Shown here: piece after piece, positions 25,460 through 38,517 of the stretch
Layout of the letters: the number at the start of each line of letters is the position of its first letter
Numbering within the stretch: position 1 is the first letter of the stretch
Assembly (NCBI GenBank): GCA_030761205.1
Contig: JAULJL010000020.1
Coordinates: forward strand, 5,461,001 to 5,525,000
Origin: Fremontodendron californicum
Taxonomy: Eukaryota; Streptophyta; Magnoliopsida; Malvales; Malvaceae
Direction of reading: 5' to 3'
DNA length: 64,000 bases
Notes under the pieces: model-generated
Databases searched by the model: none
What the model was told of the DNA's origin: nothing
The model's input: the letters and a program-made list of their open reading frames with translations, nothing else
Position numbers and translations under genes: made by a program

Positions 25460-26982
25460 GGCTTAAATATAAAATTGATCCTCCAACTATACTATTTTTC
25501 CCATTTTAATATTTACAGAATTTTTGTTTCAAATTAGGTACTTGAATTATAATTCCGTCAAATAAATTAATATTTTACATTAATACCGTTAAATAAATAG
25601 ATGATGTAACATTAACATCTAATTAGATCATGACATGTGACAAAAAATGCCACATCAATGTTAGCCACATCATTATTAAGAGAAAAAAATAAAAAATTCA
25701 AAAAAAAATTCAAAATAAAAATCTAAAAAAAATCAATTTTCTTTTAAAAATAATTCGAAAAAATTAAAATAAAACAAAAACAAATTTTTAATTCATTTTT
25801 ATTAAAAAATCTGAAATTTTTTAATATATATATAATCAAAAAATATGAAACATTTATAAAATTAAAAAAACTTTTCATTTTTAATTTTTTTTAATTTTCT
25901 TAAAAAATCTGAAAATTTTGAAAAAAAAATAAAAATAAAAATAGTGAGAGAGAGAGAGAGAGGGAAAGAAGGAGAGAAAAGGAGGAGGAGGAGGCGCCGG
26001 ATTAGCCTCGAGTCGGTCAGGCTACGACCGGTCGGTCTCCCCCTACTCTTCTCTCTCTCTCTCTTTCCTTCTCTCTCTCTCCCGATTCCCACTTTCTCTT
26101 CCTAATTCCATCCTTTCTCTCACCGACCCGACGCCGATTGGTGGTCGAACAACCCTCCAACCGCCCCTCCCGCCTCCCTTTCCTCTCTCTTCATTTCTCT
26201 TCTTCCTTTTCTCTCTCTACCTTTCTCTTCTTCTTCTCTTTTTTTGTTCTAGGCTTTTTTTTTTTAATTTAAAATTTTATTTTTTTACAAATTTTTAATA
26301 AAAATATATAAATATTCAGTTTTTTTTAATTTTATATAATTTTATATATTTTTTTAATTTTCATATTTTATAATATTATATATTTTTCGAATTTTTTAAT
26401 TTTTTAAACTTTTTTGTGAATTTCTTTAGATTTTTTTCAAAATTTTCAATTTTATTTTGAATTTTTATAATTTTTGTTCCTATTTTTATTTTTTATTTTT
26501 TAAAAAAATGTGAACTTTTTTAGATTATTTTTAAAAATTTTGAATTTTATTTTATTTTTTATAATATTTTCCTATTTTTTTGAATTTACCTATTTTTTTT
26601 TTGAATTTTCTGAATTTATAAAAAAGTTTGTGAATTTTTAAATATTTTTACAATTTTTAAAATTTTATTTTTATTTTAATAATTTTTTTCCAGATTTTCT
26701 GAATTTATATAAAAAAAATTGTGAATTTTTGTACAATTTTATTTTATTTTTCTTATTTTATTTAGAATTTTTTTAATTTAATGATGACAAGACATCATAA
26801 AATTAACAGTGACGTGCCATTTTTGCCACGTGTCACTATTTGCCATATCAACATTTATTTAACGATGTTAGGGAGAAGTACCAACTTGTTTGACAAAATT
26901 ATAGTATAGGTACCCGATTATGTCCAAAAATATTTAGATACCAAAATAGAAAATGGGGTATAGTTTAGGAAGCAATTTTTGC
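25460..26982. mobile_element. Mutator-like non-autonomous element (1.5 kb)
   Basis: The flanks carry a 10-bp direct repeat TTTTGAATTT (25450-25459 and 26983-26992), as expected for the 9-10 bp duplications of Mutator-like elements. Imperfect inverted repeats of about 200 bp include CAACTATACTAT/AAACTATACC, TTCCGTCAAATAAA-type words, and the TGACACGTGGCAAAAATGGC segment near both ends. The interior is low-complexity: A/T runs, (GA)n and (CT)n blocks at about 25945-25985 and 26045-26085, and a short GC-rich core. No transposase. Confidence 0.7.
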
Positions 26983-27034
26983 TTTTGAATTTTATTTGAG
27001 AACCAGTATCTAGATCGACAAATTTAAACGCTAT

Positions 27035-27736
27035 TAGATCTGTCCAAGAGCCCGACTATCCGTCATAGCCTGAAGGTCTGTCTGATAGTTGGGAGGGTTT
27101 GAAAAAAAATTATTAGGTCCGAAAAGATTGGACAAAAAAAAGAGGTCCGTTTAAAAAATGAGTCGGATTTTGACTCTAACATTCAAAGTCCTAGTCCAGT
27201 CCGACCTGATCCATTTTTTAATTAAATAATATATTATTTTTATATATACATATATTATATAAATTATATCATATAAAGATTAAATATTATAATGTAAACA
27301 GATAGAGCCCAAATGACGGAAGAGATAAGTAAACCACGGGGAAATTTTGTTGCAGAGAAGACTTTTTATGCAGATTTAGCTTGTAGCATGTTGTTGTGTG
27401 ATTTGTATAGTGCAGATTCAGTCTGTGCAGAAGATTGATCTGTAGTTGTCTGATGTTGAACTAATAACGGCAGAAAAAATATCACCTTTCCAAATTTTTT
27501 TTTTATCAATATTTAAGAATTTAATAATATATATATAATTATTAAAAATTAAATAAAAAATAATCTATTTTTTAGAAAAAATATAGACGGACTTAAACGG
27601 GTTTGGGCTATCAATTTACAAATATGGATAGGTTTAGATAAAATTTAAAACCTATATTTCGGACCGAGCCAGGCTTGATAAGCATATATGGTGTTAATAC
27701 CATACATAAGTTCGGTCTGGCCCATAAACACCTCTA
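27035..27736. mobile_element. hAT-like MITE, family A relative
   Basis: Ends TAGATCTGTCCAAGAGCCCG and, right end reverse-complemented, TAGAGGTGTTTATGGGCC resemble the family A termini. The flanking 8-mers AACGCTAT and GACGCGAT match at six of eight. The interior carries an extra block of about 190 bp (near 27290-27480) without known homology. No coding capacity. Confidence 0.6.
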
Positions 27737-27744
27737 GACGCGAT

Positions 27745-28778
27745 ATAAATATATTTAATAAATATAATAAATAATAAATAAATACGACAACTTTAAATAT
27801 TATCACAATACATTCAATACACATATTATGTTTATGTTTAAAATTTTCATATATTTAATAATTTTTATTATATTTATATTTATACCGTTAACACACAAAA
27901 AAAATAAATACAAAACTACACATAATTTTAGGTTTTGTTTGTTTCACAAAAATGAATTATAGAAATATTTTTGAAAAACATTTCAATTTATTATTTCCAT
28001 ATCTTGTGCTTTTTTAAATTTTATTAAGAATAATTTATGTTAATAATAAAAAAAAAGTTGATGATTGATAAGTAAATAGATAGATAAAAGTTATTGAAAA
28101 TATAATTTAATAAGAATTATTAATTAAGAAAAGTTAATTTTATTAAGGACTTCAATATTATTAATAAATAAATAAATATTAATTAATTAATATCTTAATT
28201 TAATAAGAAAATTATTAACTAAGGATAAAATAATTAATTTAATAAAAATAGTTTAATTAATTTGATAATAGACACTGTTTTAAAATTTTTAATTGATTGA
28301 AATTTAAATAAATAAACTAATAAAAATTATATATTTAAAGGTAAATAATCTAAATAAATAATAAATGCTAAAAATTTAAAGATAAATTTGTTATGTTAAA
28401 CTTTTAAATTTTATATATGTATTTACCGCGTTCAATTTTAGTACTTTTGAAATTCATATTTTTAAATACTAAAATTTCCGATATTCAATGAAAATATATT
28501 TGAATAAATAAATAAATTGTGTTTAAAAAATTAAATATAAAAAATGGATAATTTTTTTAAGTGGGTAGTGTTTTTAGAAAAGTAAGTAAATAGGTGATAG
28601 TTTTTTTAAGTGGATAGTTTTTTAAAAGATTGAGTGATTTTTTAAAAATAAATAGATATTTTTTTATTAAAAATATTATATAAAATATTAAAAGACGTAA
28701 TTATCTTATTTAATTTTTTGATTTTATAATTTTATTTGATTGTTTTGTACTTTTATCAACTGAGTTTTTATCACTTGA
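27745..28778. other. AT-rich intergenic DNA
   Basis: Nothing recognised beyond A/T-rich simple sequence. Confidence 0.5.
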
Positions 28779-28786
28779 GTCGTGAC

Positions 28787-29412
28787 CAGGGTAGTCGGTA
28801 TCGAACCGATACTGGTCATACCGGCCGGTACGTAACGATTTTAAAGTAAAACAAAACGATACCAGTAGTGTACCGTTTCGGTTTTTGTATTGATCCTTAC
28901 CGATCGTATCGGCCTATACCAGTCATACCGGTCAGTACCGGTTCGTACAAAATTTTAATTTTTTAAATTTAAAAAAAAAAAATTCACTTATTTGGTTGTC
29001 TTAAATCAATTTCTAATGTTTTTCTATCCTAATCATTATTATTTTTTCCTTAATTACATTTAAAAATAAATATATTTATTAAACTAATCTATTGAACTTA
29101 ATTAATAATAATTTACTATATATTTTTATATTTATTTTATTTATTTGATGTTTAAAAATTTTGGACATTAAATATTTAAAATTTTATATTTACATATAAA
29201 TATATATTTTATGTAGATAATTGAGGTATATTTGCATATGTATATGATATATATTTTATTATGAAACTTGAAAATATGTTTTATATAATATATGAAAAAT
29301 ATTTGAAAAATACCGGTAAATCCGAAACGGTACGCCAAAACACACCGGTACCGATACGTACCAGTACCAGAACAAAAACGGTATGCCCTTCGGTACGGTA
29401 CTAACTACCTTG
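28787..29412. mobile_element. hAT-type MITE, family B (626 bp)
   Basis: Ends CAGGGTAGTCGGTA and, right end reverse-complemented, CAAGGTAGTTAGTA are imperfect inverted repeats that extend into arms rich in ACCGGTACG-like words. The flanking 8-mers GTCGTGAC (28779-28786) and CTCGTGAC (29413-29420) match at seven of eight. The centre is AT-rich and matches the right part of the split repeat at 13607-19191. Confidence 0.8.
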
Positions 29413-29420
29413 CTCGTGAC

Positions 29421-30153
29421 ACCAATTCAATCACTTCTTTTATAATTGTATACAGAAAAGAACAAAAAAAGAGATAAAAGATATCCTAGTCTAGTTAGAC
29501 CCGACAATTCGTGTATCCGTATCGTGTTCGTGTATTTTGTCGTGTCATAATCGTGTTTAAGGTATTTTAATTATATTTATTTAAAGGGTTTTGCTAAGGA
29601 GTGTCCTTAGGACACTCTTTATGGTTAATTAATATACTATTTATAGTAATAACATTGTATTAAATTCAAAAGTTGACAAGTTATTCATAATTTTGGTATG
29701 TTAATAATTTGTATTATATAGATTTTGAGACATTCATGTCGTGTTCGTGTTATTTTTCGTATCATATCGTGTTTAATTATTTTTTTCGTGTCATATTCGT
29801 ATCTTATAATCGTGTTGTATTCAATATTACTAAATTTTAGTATACCTCAAATTATTTATTACATCTCATTAGGCCTCTGAAGATAAAAAAAAAAAAAAGA
29901 ATAAAATTATTTTCAGAGGAAGACAAATACACATGAAACTTTATGATCATCTAAACGTAAGTACGTAACTATCGTGATGTAACATATACACATAAAATTA
30001 TTTTTTCATCGTACGAAACGTTTGCAATATTATTAAATTTTTTGAAACACTATCAAATGTAACATATACGATAATCGTAATGCATTACGTAATATTCGCG
30101 ATACCGCAATTACGTCAGCGACGAAATTCGCAATTTAGAACTATGCCTTTGAG
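29421..30153. other. Intergenic DNA with family C repeat and a small hairpin
   Basis: About 29496-29850 holds a copy of a CGTGTTCGTGT/TCGTGTCATAATCG-rich repeat, also seen in opposite orientation at 38757-39011 and 39219-39476. It is interrupted near 29591-29620 by the inverted repeat AAGGAGTGTCCTTAGGACAC, followed by TCTT, which looks like the start of another small element. The stretch next to 30154 should include the 3' UTR of the phosphatase gene. Confidence 0.45.
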
Positions 30154-33100
30154 TTAAAACTCATAGAAGCTATGTCTTTTAGGTAAGCAATCTTCGTACT
30201 CCGATCTCTTTACCGCGCACGAATAACCTTTCCTGAATCTGTTATCGGATTTCCTTGTTACTTCGACCTCCACAGAAAACACAGCCGAAACAGGTCTGTG
30301 ATCAGAGAATCTTGACTCGCCTCGGATATATGATAATTGCTCAAAGCCAGCACCGTGCCATAGTATCCGATCACACCTGAAATTAGTATTTAAAGTTTCA
30401 GAAAGAATCAGGCAATCAATTAATTTGTTCATAATTCAGGGTCGTCAGACATTGATGTAAGAAGGCGAAAGTGCATGCATGTACCATGCAGGGGTTCGGC
30501 GATTCTTCTTGGATTTGACAGTTTCTCCTGCGTATGAATCTGAATTATGCGAATACTTGTAAGTAGGAGCAAAGTGTATCCGTCCCTCTTTGAAACCGTT
30601 GAAGACTCTTCCGGCATCTCTCTCCATGTTTAGCTGCTCTCAAAAGGAAAGAACAGGTTAGCCAAGTGAAAAAACATATAAAAGAAATTTTAACAGTACA
30701 ATGTAATTCATCCTCTTTAGTTTCCTTTCAGTCTCTATGTCTCTTTCCATAGAGACTAAGAGATAAAAGAACCAGACATTGTTTTCCAACTAATTAACTT
30801 AAGACAGTTGGATTTGCATGGAAACAACATCAAGAAAACGACTGCCTGACTTTTGAGTACTTCATAGTTTCTCAATTTATGGCATTGACCTTTGCTATAT
30901 TCATGACAAGGGTTGACATTATTATCAACAAAATTTCAAAACCCTATGTATTAGTGTGTTATTTCCATTTCCTCCCCACCCCTCGTTTTTTTCTACTACA
31001 AGGTTTTTTTTTTTATTTTTTTATATATATATATATATATAATGAAGGCCGCAATCTAGTGATCGAGAAAGGGATTGCAAATGCTGGATTCAAATCTCAA
31101 ACCTGCTGAATACTACTTCTTAAAGGTGACTTGATAAACCAACTTGACTAAATCGTTCACTACAAGGTGATTTCAACAAATTTGGCATATCATTTTAGAT
31201 TTTCCTTATTTCATTAAGTCAGATGTCTAACTCAAAACAAAGTATGAATTCACAATAATGACTATCTTTTACACAATTTTAATATAAAGTTATGGATTGT
31301 GGCCATGAATTATGAACACAGCTTTTTGCTTTCTAAATTGATGAGGAAAACTGCCTCTTTTCTTTCTCCACTGCCCTGCAGAATAGTTTCAACATGGATT
31401 TTTCTTTTATTTTTTATTCTTCTCTTTTGGAATGGAGGGGGTGGAGGATCAGAATATATAGAACAAAGAGTACAAGCTTTATGCATGCAATCAAAATAGA
31501 AAGACTGGAACATGATTAGAATATTAAGAAAGGGGGAGGGAAAAAAATATTATGCCCTTCCTTAAAGTCGATTCTAGAAATATTTATTTATATTAATGAA
31601 TCAACAGTTAGGTCATAGGTGGTGAGAATTATTAACATTTTCCATCTAAGAATCTTGTTTCTTTAATTCTGAGGAGTACTAGAAAGTGGTGAAATTAACC
31701 TGATCTTTCTCCAGAAGGGTGTCCCAATTATTATCCTCCATGAGAGTCCTCGTTTCCTCATAGCTCAAGGCTACCCGATAATTCAAATCTCCAAGCCATA
31801 TTACTCGGCTGCAATGTTTAGTTTATAATAACAATAAATATTGTTAAATAAAAGACAGAATAGAAGTTAAAGAAATGGTTATATCAATGCAAACATACTC
31901 ATGCTTAATAATTTTCTCTGGAGCTCGAGGATTTGAAGCTCTGCAAATCTTGGGAAACTGTGTGCTTTTGAGGATCTCAGTAACATCAGCATTCCTCTTG
32001 AGCTCATCACCTTCTTTCTCGCCAGAAGCTAAGTGACTGCAGACGAAGCAAATGCTCGTTTGGTGCAAGGACATGCTTACTGCTATACATCCCTGCAATA
32101 TTGATTATCCCGTATGTATTAGTTCTCAAATTATTGTCATTCTTGTTTCTAGCAATGCAATCAATATTTGATCAAGTATGCTAATTTGAAAAACCTGGAG
32201 TGTTTGATTAGCTGGAAAAAGAAAATGGCTGAATATACAAGGCTGCATGCAATATGCATGATATTAATTTTGGCAACTAAACAAGTATTCCAAGGCAGGA
32301 GAAAATTCAAAGCAAGCAAGCATCTTCAATGGCATGAGTAACATTTGATTTATCTGAAATCAATCATGGAATGCCTCTTTGTTTATGCAATTAAGTGACC
32401 CTCTGAGGAGATCTAATCCATGGAAGAAATAATAAAATCACCATGATTCATATATATACTAACCTTGTTGCCAAGGCGTCCCAGTATTCCTCTTCCTATA
32501 CAGGAAACTCGTAGATGAGCAATGTATGGCACTAACTCCGTTCGAGCCCATATTGAGAGGAAAATCCCAACCATCTGCTTACTAGCTACGAGCCGGTAAC
32601 CCATCTGACCAGTTGAAAATTGTGGGGACATATGATCAGAAAGTTCAACCAACTCATCAGCAGTACCATCACGACGCACAGGAAGGGGACCAAGGTCTAG
32701 TTTACTTGCTAAATCCCTAAGCTTCCTTTGCCCTCGCTTCTCCCCATGTGTGGAATCAACAGGACAGTTGCAAGTCTTGAGAAGGCTACTTTCAGCCCTG
32801 AAATTCTTACTCAGGACTTTGAGAGCAGGTTTGTGGAAAAAGTGAAGACTGTTGGGAGATTTTGACTCCTTCAAGGTATTGTGGTTGGAGTGTTTCGAAC
32901 TTTGGCTAGAGTCAGGAGAAGAGCACATTGAATCGTAATCAGGTTTGTTAAGTGCTTGGTTTATAAGGGCCAGCCATTTTGCAGCAGGTTCATTGTCTTC
33001 AATTACTAGAACATTTCCCGCATTGAGTGGAACAATTTCCTGAAACCTGCGAAAATTAATATTCTTAAGTAAAACAAGCTCCAAAATCTTCTCATTGCAG

Positions 33101-34604
33101 TGCTTTTACAAAATGAAATTAATGAAAGTCTGCATGTAAGTTTGTTCTTGCAGTGTCATTTAATAAACCAAAACCTGAAAAGAATCAAACAGAATCCTGA
33201 GTCAATCATACCCACAGACATATATATCTGCAGAGTCCTCCATTAGCAAGAAATCTTCCAGGTTCATGTCTAAGTTGGGTGGCTTCCCTCCCACATTCCA
33301 AGTTGCAACAAATATCCTGCAAGCCAACCATGGCAATATTCCTGCTGTAAGATATAACATAGGCATGATCGAAAGTAAAATGTACAAATTCACTGAACAG
33401 TTAAATTAATAACAAGGAATATATATCAATACCGAAAATCTCGAATTTCAGTCGTTGATGCCATGGAACACTCGAAATCCGAGAGATTCAGCCCTTCGAT
33501 TAACCCTCCAATACTTTCCTCTCTTTCTGTGAGCAAATAAGAAATTAGCATCATGGTGTTACATTATTTTTTTCCCCTTCTCCCAGTTCTAGATTTTAAC
33601 ACCAATAATTTTGTCAATGATAAAGCCAAAAGGGTCAACATCAGAACTGAAACTTCCCTTATCTATTTATATTTTTCCTACCTTATAAATCAGACTATTT
33701 TCTTGTTAGGTAAGCTACCAAAGTTCTACAGCAGATAAGAAGAAATTAGTTTCGCTGCTAACGGGGATACGTGGCTTATACCCTTTACATATAAAAGAAA
33801 TGAAAGTTGTCAGGGATTTAAATTGCAGTTGTCAGATGTATTTTCCGTTGTGTCGTGTTTATCACGGTTACATACGGAATAAATGCTATCACGATCAATT
33901 ATTGCGATAAATATCAATAATAAACAGAGAGAGCCGAAATCGTAAAATAAAAACCGTAACATCGCGTTAAGGCTGTTATTTAAATCCCCTCTATTATTAT
34001 AAGATAAATATATAATATCAACATTTTCATAACCACATCCTGCAATAAAACAAAGGTATGGAAAGGAAATTATGGCTCATTGCACCTAATAAACTCATCA
34101 TATACCTGAAAAACTTTTTTTTATGAAAGGAGGAGAGGGGGCTTCCATAAATTCTTTTGTCCTTGATGTAATCTTCTTCTCCAACTCTACCAAACATATC
34201 CCATAAAAGACAAATAATTAAATAATAATAATAATAATGATAAAACATTAAGAAATGATTCAAATAATAGTCTGAAAGAGAGGGTGATACCAGGATAAAC
34301 TCCATCACAATCGGGTGATACATAATCATCATCTGATGAGCCTCCTCTAACTCGTCTCTTGTAAGAAAAAATCTTCGGAATAAAGGACTTGACCCCAATA
34401 ACAATTTGAAAAATTAAACAAAATCAATCAAATATATTAGAAACTAAAATTGTTCCCATGCAAAAAAATCAAGAAATATTATTAATTAATTAATACCTTT
34501 TTTTTCTTGTCATTCTTGACAGAGTTATCAGGAGAGGTAACCGTAGGGGTGGTGCGGCGGTTGATGCATTGGCCTTCATCATCCCCGAATTGGCTTTCAT
34601 TCAT
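30154..34604 (-). CDS. Type I inositol polyphosphate 5-phosphatase, 553 aa, nine exons
   Basis: The exons are complement(34497-34604, 34291-34387, 33433-33526, 33212-33316, 32464-33046, 31899-32092, 31700-31808, 30485-30633, 30154-30376). All introns are GT-AG, phases match, and the total is 1662 nt ending in TAA. The family removes the 5-phosphate from inositol polyphosphates and/or phosphoinositides in a Mg-dependent reaction. Conserved blocks in order: FVATWNVGGKPP (103-114), FQEIVPLNAGNVL (136-148), GRGILGRLGNKG (near 320-330), CSHLASGEKEGDE (near 347), the first catalytic signature IWLGDLNYR (397-405), HFAPTYKY, the second signature RTPAWCDRIL (476-485), and ESRFSDHRPV (500-509). Both signatures are intact, so activity is expected. 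A serine-rich variable linker (about 165-235) separates the N-terminal blocks. No WD40 repeats are present, which fits type I rather than type II. The length suits plant type I enzymes, but I cannot say which paralogue it is. The substrate cannot be told from sequence. The second of the first two adjacent ATGs is also possible. Confidence 0.95.
33811..33990. mobile_element. Possible small MITE in phosphatase intron 2
   Basis: CAGGGATTTAAATTGCAG on the left and AGGGGATTTAAATAACAG (right end reverse-complemented) form imperfect terminal inverted repeats around 180 bp. No clear target duplication, so this is tentative. It lies within the intron between exons 2 and 3. Confidence 0.45.
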
Positions 34605-35083
34605 TAGGTTACTTTAGAAAAATTTATGAATTATAAAGGTTTTTTTCTACTAATTTTGTTAATCACTTTTTTTTTTTTTGGGGGGGTAAGAATAATGAAA
34701 ATGAATATTTTCTGTAATCTGTTTGATAGGATGAGATTTTGGCGCCAATTCTTTCGGAGAGTTTAAGACTTAATTATATTCATAATATAATATCATAAAA
34801 GGGCAAGGAAAGAAACCGTTGAGACACAGTTCATAAATCAAAACAAACTTTTACATTGCTTCATTATGGCTGCTGTTCTGTCTGTCTATGAACTTTACAA
34901 CACATCATCCTCATTTTTATCCATTCCATTCTTTGGTCTGCTCGTCTCTTTTGATCTTAATTTATATTTAAAAGATAAAAAAAATGTCTATTTAATATTA
35001 TTAGAAAGTTAAAAATTAATTAAATATGGGTTTGATCAACAGATTACAGAAGCTCTCTTTAAATTTAGAAGGGTAAAATCTCA
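34605..35083. other. Upstream region of the phosphatase gene
   Basis: Should hold the 5' UTR and promoter of the minus-strand phosphatase gene. A T9-plus/G7 homopolymer junction lies at about 34669-34687. I see no unambiguous TATA box. Confidence 0.4.
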
Positions 35084-35213
35084 CCTACATCCTTATATGG
35101 TTTGGACCATTCTCATATTATATCTTTCTACTTTTAATTTTCCGAATTATCTTGGAAAATTGAATGTACAAAAGTGCTATATGAGTATGGTCCAAACTAT
35201 AAGGAATGTAAGG
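35084..35213. repeat. Long fold-back repeat (130 bp)
   Basis: Two arms of about 60 bp, one starting CCTACATCCTTATATGG and the other its near-complement ending AAGGAATGTAAGG, pair with few mismatches around a centre near 35147-35157 (TTATCTTGG). A transcript would fold into one long hairpin. It may be a fold-back MITE or a small-RNA precursor. No target duplication is obvious. Confidence 0.65.
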
Positions 35214-36959
35214 ATCATTTGGATTGATGATGAAATTGGTTTTTGTGAGATCGAAAATAGCTATAACAGTGAGATTGTGTACTTTAGCTTTGATATTAAA
35301 ATTAATGGTGGAATATGTGTTTAAATAACAAAGTAACAGTGAGGGTGAGATAGAAATAAAAATGATCATTAAGGATATTAATTTAAAAGTGTATTCTTAA
35401 TTATTTTATATATATTTAAAATTTAATACATATTTATTTAAATATTTTAAGTTATTAACTAATTATTAACTAATTTATTAAAGATATTAATGTAAGAGTG
35501 TATTGATCAATTATCTTTATATATTTTAATAATATTTAAATTTTAAAATTTATAAAATTTTTTTATTTAAAATTTTTAATTAATTAATTAATTTTATTTA
35601 TTATATTTAATTAAATTAATAAATAGTTTAAAATAAAATTTAAATAAAAATGAATAAAATTTATTGAAAACTAAAAAAATGATAAAAAAGATATTTTATC
35701 TCCCTTTGGACTGGAACCTCACCCAGTCACCCTCCAGTTGGAACTGGAGGGGCAACGAGTTTTTAGTTACATCGAAAGCTTTTAAATGCATCCACTGACG
35801 CAACTGCCCTTAAAAATAAGGATGGCAGAATCCGATCCGCTTCACGAATTTCGCATCGATCTACTCCGAATGAGAAGAATTTTTTTTTTGAAAAGTGGGG
35901 GCGGGATGGAACAGGGCGATTTTGGTAAATGCTTGCTCCGCCCCGCCCCACCTTTTAAAATTATTATTTTATCCCTTAAATATTTTATATATCCCTTTTA
36001 TATTTTTAGTATATATATTAAATATATATATACTAAAATCATATATATACTAATATTATATATACTTTATATATATGTATATTATTTATACTAAAATTAT
36101 GTTCATGAATAAATTATAATATATTATTTTATAATATTAAATTAAAAATAATTAGTAAAAAAATGGGGTGGAACAGTGTGAAACGATTATAGATGTAACT
36201 GGCATCCGTAAAGACGGATGTTTTCAATATTAATGCAAAATAAGACGAAGATAAATAAGACAATTCCTATCCCACTTCGCTCCATTATCATCCTACTTAT
36301 AAAGGAGAAAAAGATGGATGAATTCTATTCCGTGGGTGGTGCGATGGAATGGGTATCCCTAAGTGGGATATACCCATTTTTATTAACAAATTTCTTACAC
36401 AAATTGTCATTATTTTTGTTTTTTTTTTTTCGGATTTTGAGTCATTTAGCAAAATCAAGAAAGAAAACTAATCTTATATACTATAAAAGTTCTTGCCTTC
36501 TAAAATGTGGGAAGGGGCTAGCTTACTATGATTTGATTAAATTAATGGTTAACAACAACCTCAAGCAAAACATAAAAATAATAAATTGGAGTATTATTCT
36601 TTTTGAAATGAAAACCATAACATTCTTAATTAATTAATTTGTTTATTTTAAATATTATTTAATCATTTATTTATTATTTTATTATGTTTAAAATTTTAGT
36701 TTTTTTGTTTAAAAAATGATGACTTTTGAATGAATTAAAATAAACAAATTAATTATTTTAAAATTAATAAAGATCTCCGGAGATTCTATTAGAATCATGA
36801 ATGTGTGATTTTCTAAATTTTTTTGTGAGAAAATTTTCTAAACAGTTTTTCATAATGGCGAAAAGTTTTAAAAAATATTTTAATATCAATATTTTTTTAA
36901 TAGAGGATTAATTATAAAAAGGTAAAAATAAATATGAAAAAAAATAAAACATCTTAAAT
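35214..36959. other. AT-rich intergenic DNA
   Basis: No gene supported. An inverted repeat CCTCCAGTTGGAACTGGAGG lies at about 35732-35751. About 35815-36330 contains GATCCG/CGGGATGG/CCCCGCCCC words that suggest a degenerate MITE, but I could not define its ends. (TA)-rich sequence spans 36000-36090. Confidence 0.4.
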
Positions 36960-37431
36960 AAAACACAAAAACAAATCGACTAAGCCTCTTCAAAGGAAAG
37001 AATGGTTTCTCTTTAAGGGAAAGAATAATTTCTTTTTGAATAATCTTGAGGTGGGGAAATTCTTTAAAAAAAAAAATTCATAGTGGTGGAAAAGAATTTA
37101 AAATTTTTCAATATTTAATAAATAATAAAATTAAGAATAAAAGATTATTTATAAATATCATTTTTTGGGTAACATAAGATTAATTGATATTGTCTTTTAG
37201 ATGGATGTTGTGAGGGTGTTAATCATTCCCTACATATAATCGTACTCTCATATCTAGTACTAATGATGTAAATCAAAACTTATTCTTTTTAGGGACTATT
37301 AATCAAGTTTTAGATTACTTTAAAAAGGATAAATTTATTTATTAGATGACCAATCACACTTAACAAAAAGATTGATGACAATTTCATTTTTATATTTAGT
37401 AATCAAAATTTTGAATTTACATGTTATGACA
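36960..37431 (+). mobile_element. Decayed 3' part of an Ogre/TAT-type LTR
   Basis: The order of landmarks matches the U5 ends of the other large LTRs: TCTTGAGGTGGGGAAATTC near 37042, TGAGGGTGTTAATCATTCCC near 37210, GATGACCAATCACACTTAAC near 37345, AAAGATTGATGACAATTTCA near 37365, and a terminal ATGTTATGACA ending at 37431. Many substitutions make it much older than the other copies. The start is not recognisable. Confidence 0.7.
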
Positions 37432-37862
37432 ATTTATATTCTCTCCCTCTATAAAAAAAAGAGATTAATAATCAGTTTGCTTGTGGTTGAACCATGATTA
37501 CTTTCGAAATGGCAAAATGATGTGACTTCAAATTACCCCATATGAAACATCTAAAAATTCAAAATGGAGAATAGTCAAAACTTTAATAAAACAAGGAATT
37601 GCAATTTAGAAAGAGACAATTAAGGGACTAAATATCAGTGAATCCAGTATTAATCATACCATATTCCAATAGAAGAAAAGGACATAATGTAAAACAGTTT
37701 TTTTTTTTTAATGAGCACAAGAGATTATATGCACCAATCATCAAGAAAATGACAGGTGAATATATGGATCAATCGGCAACATCATCGTCATCATTATCAC
37801 TTGCACCCTAAAATCAAGAAACAAAAAACAAGCTAAAAACAAAAAGATCACATATAAATTAT
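37432..37862. other. Intergenic DNA downstream of the Ole e 1-like gene
   Basis: Expected to include the 3' UTR of the minus-strand gene ending at 37863. No other feature seen. Confidence 0.4.
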
Positions 37863-38449
37863 CTATTCATCATCCTTCAGTAACTTGGCGAGCAGTTCTT
37901 GGCAACCAGCCGCTGCCTTATCCTGGAGGAATCCCATTGCATTTGCATGATGAAGGTTGGAAATCGCACCATTGCTGCGGGTCAGAATAACAGTGGCCTT
38001 GTTACGTCTAGAATCCGCAATTCTGCAGCTGGGAATGGGGCTGCTAACAAGCGTAGCGTAGCAGATTTGGTCTTGGTGGTCATCTTCAACCAAAATCTTA
38101 TATGTTCCAGTTAAGTCTGTCACTGCCCCATTGCTGTATTTCACCCTTAAAGTGGTCCTGTCATAGCACTTGATTTCGACCCTTGCACCTAAAAAAAGAA
38201 CCAAAAAAAAAAAAAAAAAAACAAGAAAGCTACGATCAGAGAGACAAAAATTGAAGAAAAACGAACCATAATCGATGGTGAAAGATTCATTTAATTAATA
38301 CCAGGTATGTAAGAGCATTTAGATGTCTCAAAACCAGCACGGCAGGCATCGCAGTAAACTTTGCCGACGATGCGAAAAGGTTGCCTGCGTGCATTAACGA
38401 GCACAGGGAGAACACAGATTGCAAGCAACAAGAACAACTTAGTAGCCAT
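37863..38449 (-). CDS. Secreted pollen Ole e 1-like family protein, 157 aa, two exons
   Basis: The exons are complement(38302-38449, 37863-38188), joined by a GT-AG intron at phase 1; the coding total is 474 nt with a TAG stop. Residues 1-20 (MATKLFLLLAICVLPVLVNA) form a clear signal peptide, so the product should enter the secretory pathway and the cell wall space. The mature part starts with the family signature GKVYCDACRAGFET. It continues with the other cysteines expected of an Ole e 1 fold (SKC, EIKCYD, QICYA, SCRIA, AGCQ) and a YKILVEDDH segment typical of this group. Family members include the olive pollen allergen Ole e 1 and vegetative extracellular proteins of unclear molecular role, so pollen expression should not be assumed. 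Length and single-intron structure are normal for the family. The ATG at 38449 is chosen because it gives the signal peptide. Confidence 0.94.
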
Positions 38450-38517
38450 TTCCTTTGATTTGAGAGCAAGAGGCGCTAGAAAAATGGGTTACTCAAAGAG
38501 AAGTAAAGACTGAAAGT

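Noticed and set aside
34027..34404. A 125-codon minus-strand open frame
   Set aside because: It reads exon 2 of the phosphatase in the wrong frame and continues through intron 2; the correct frame joins exons 1-3 at matching phases.
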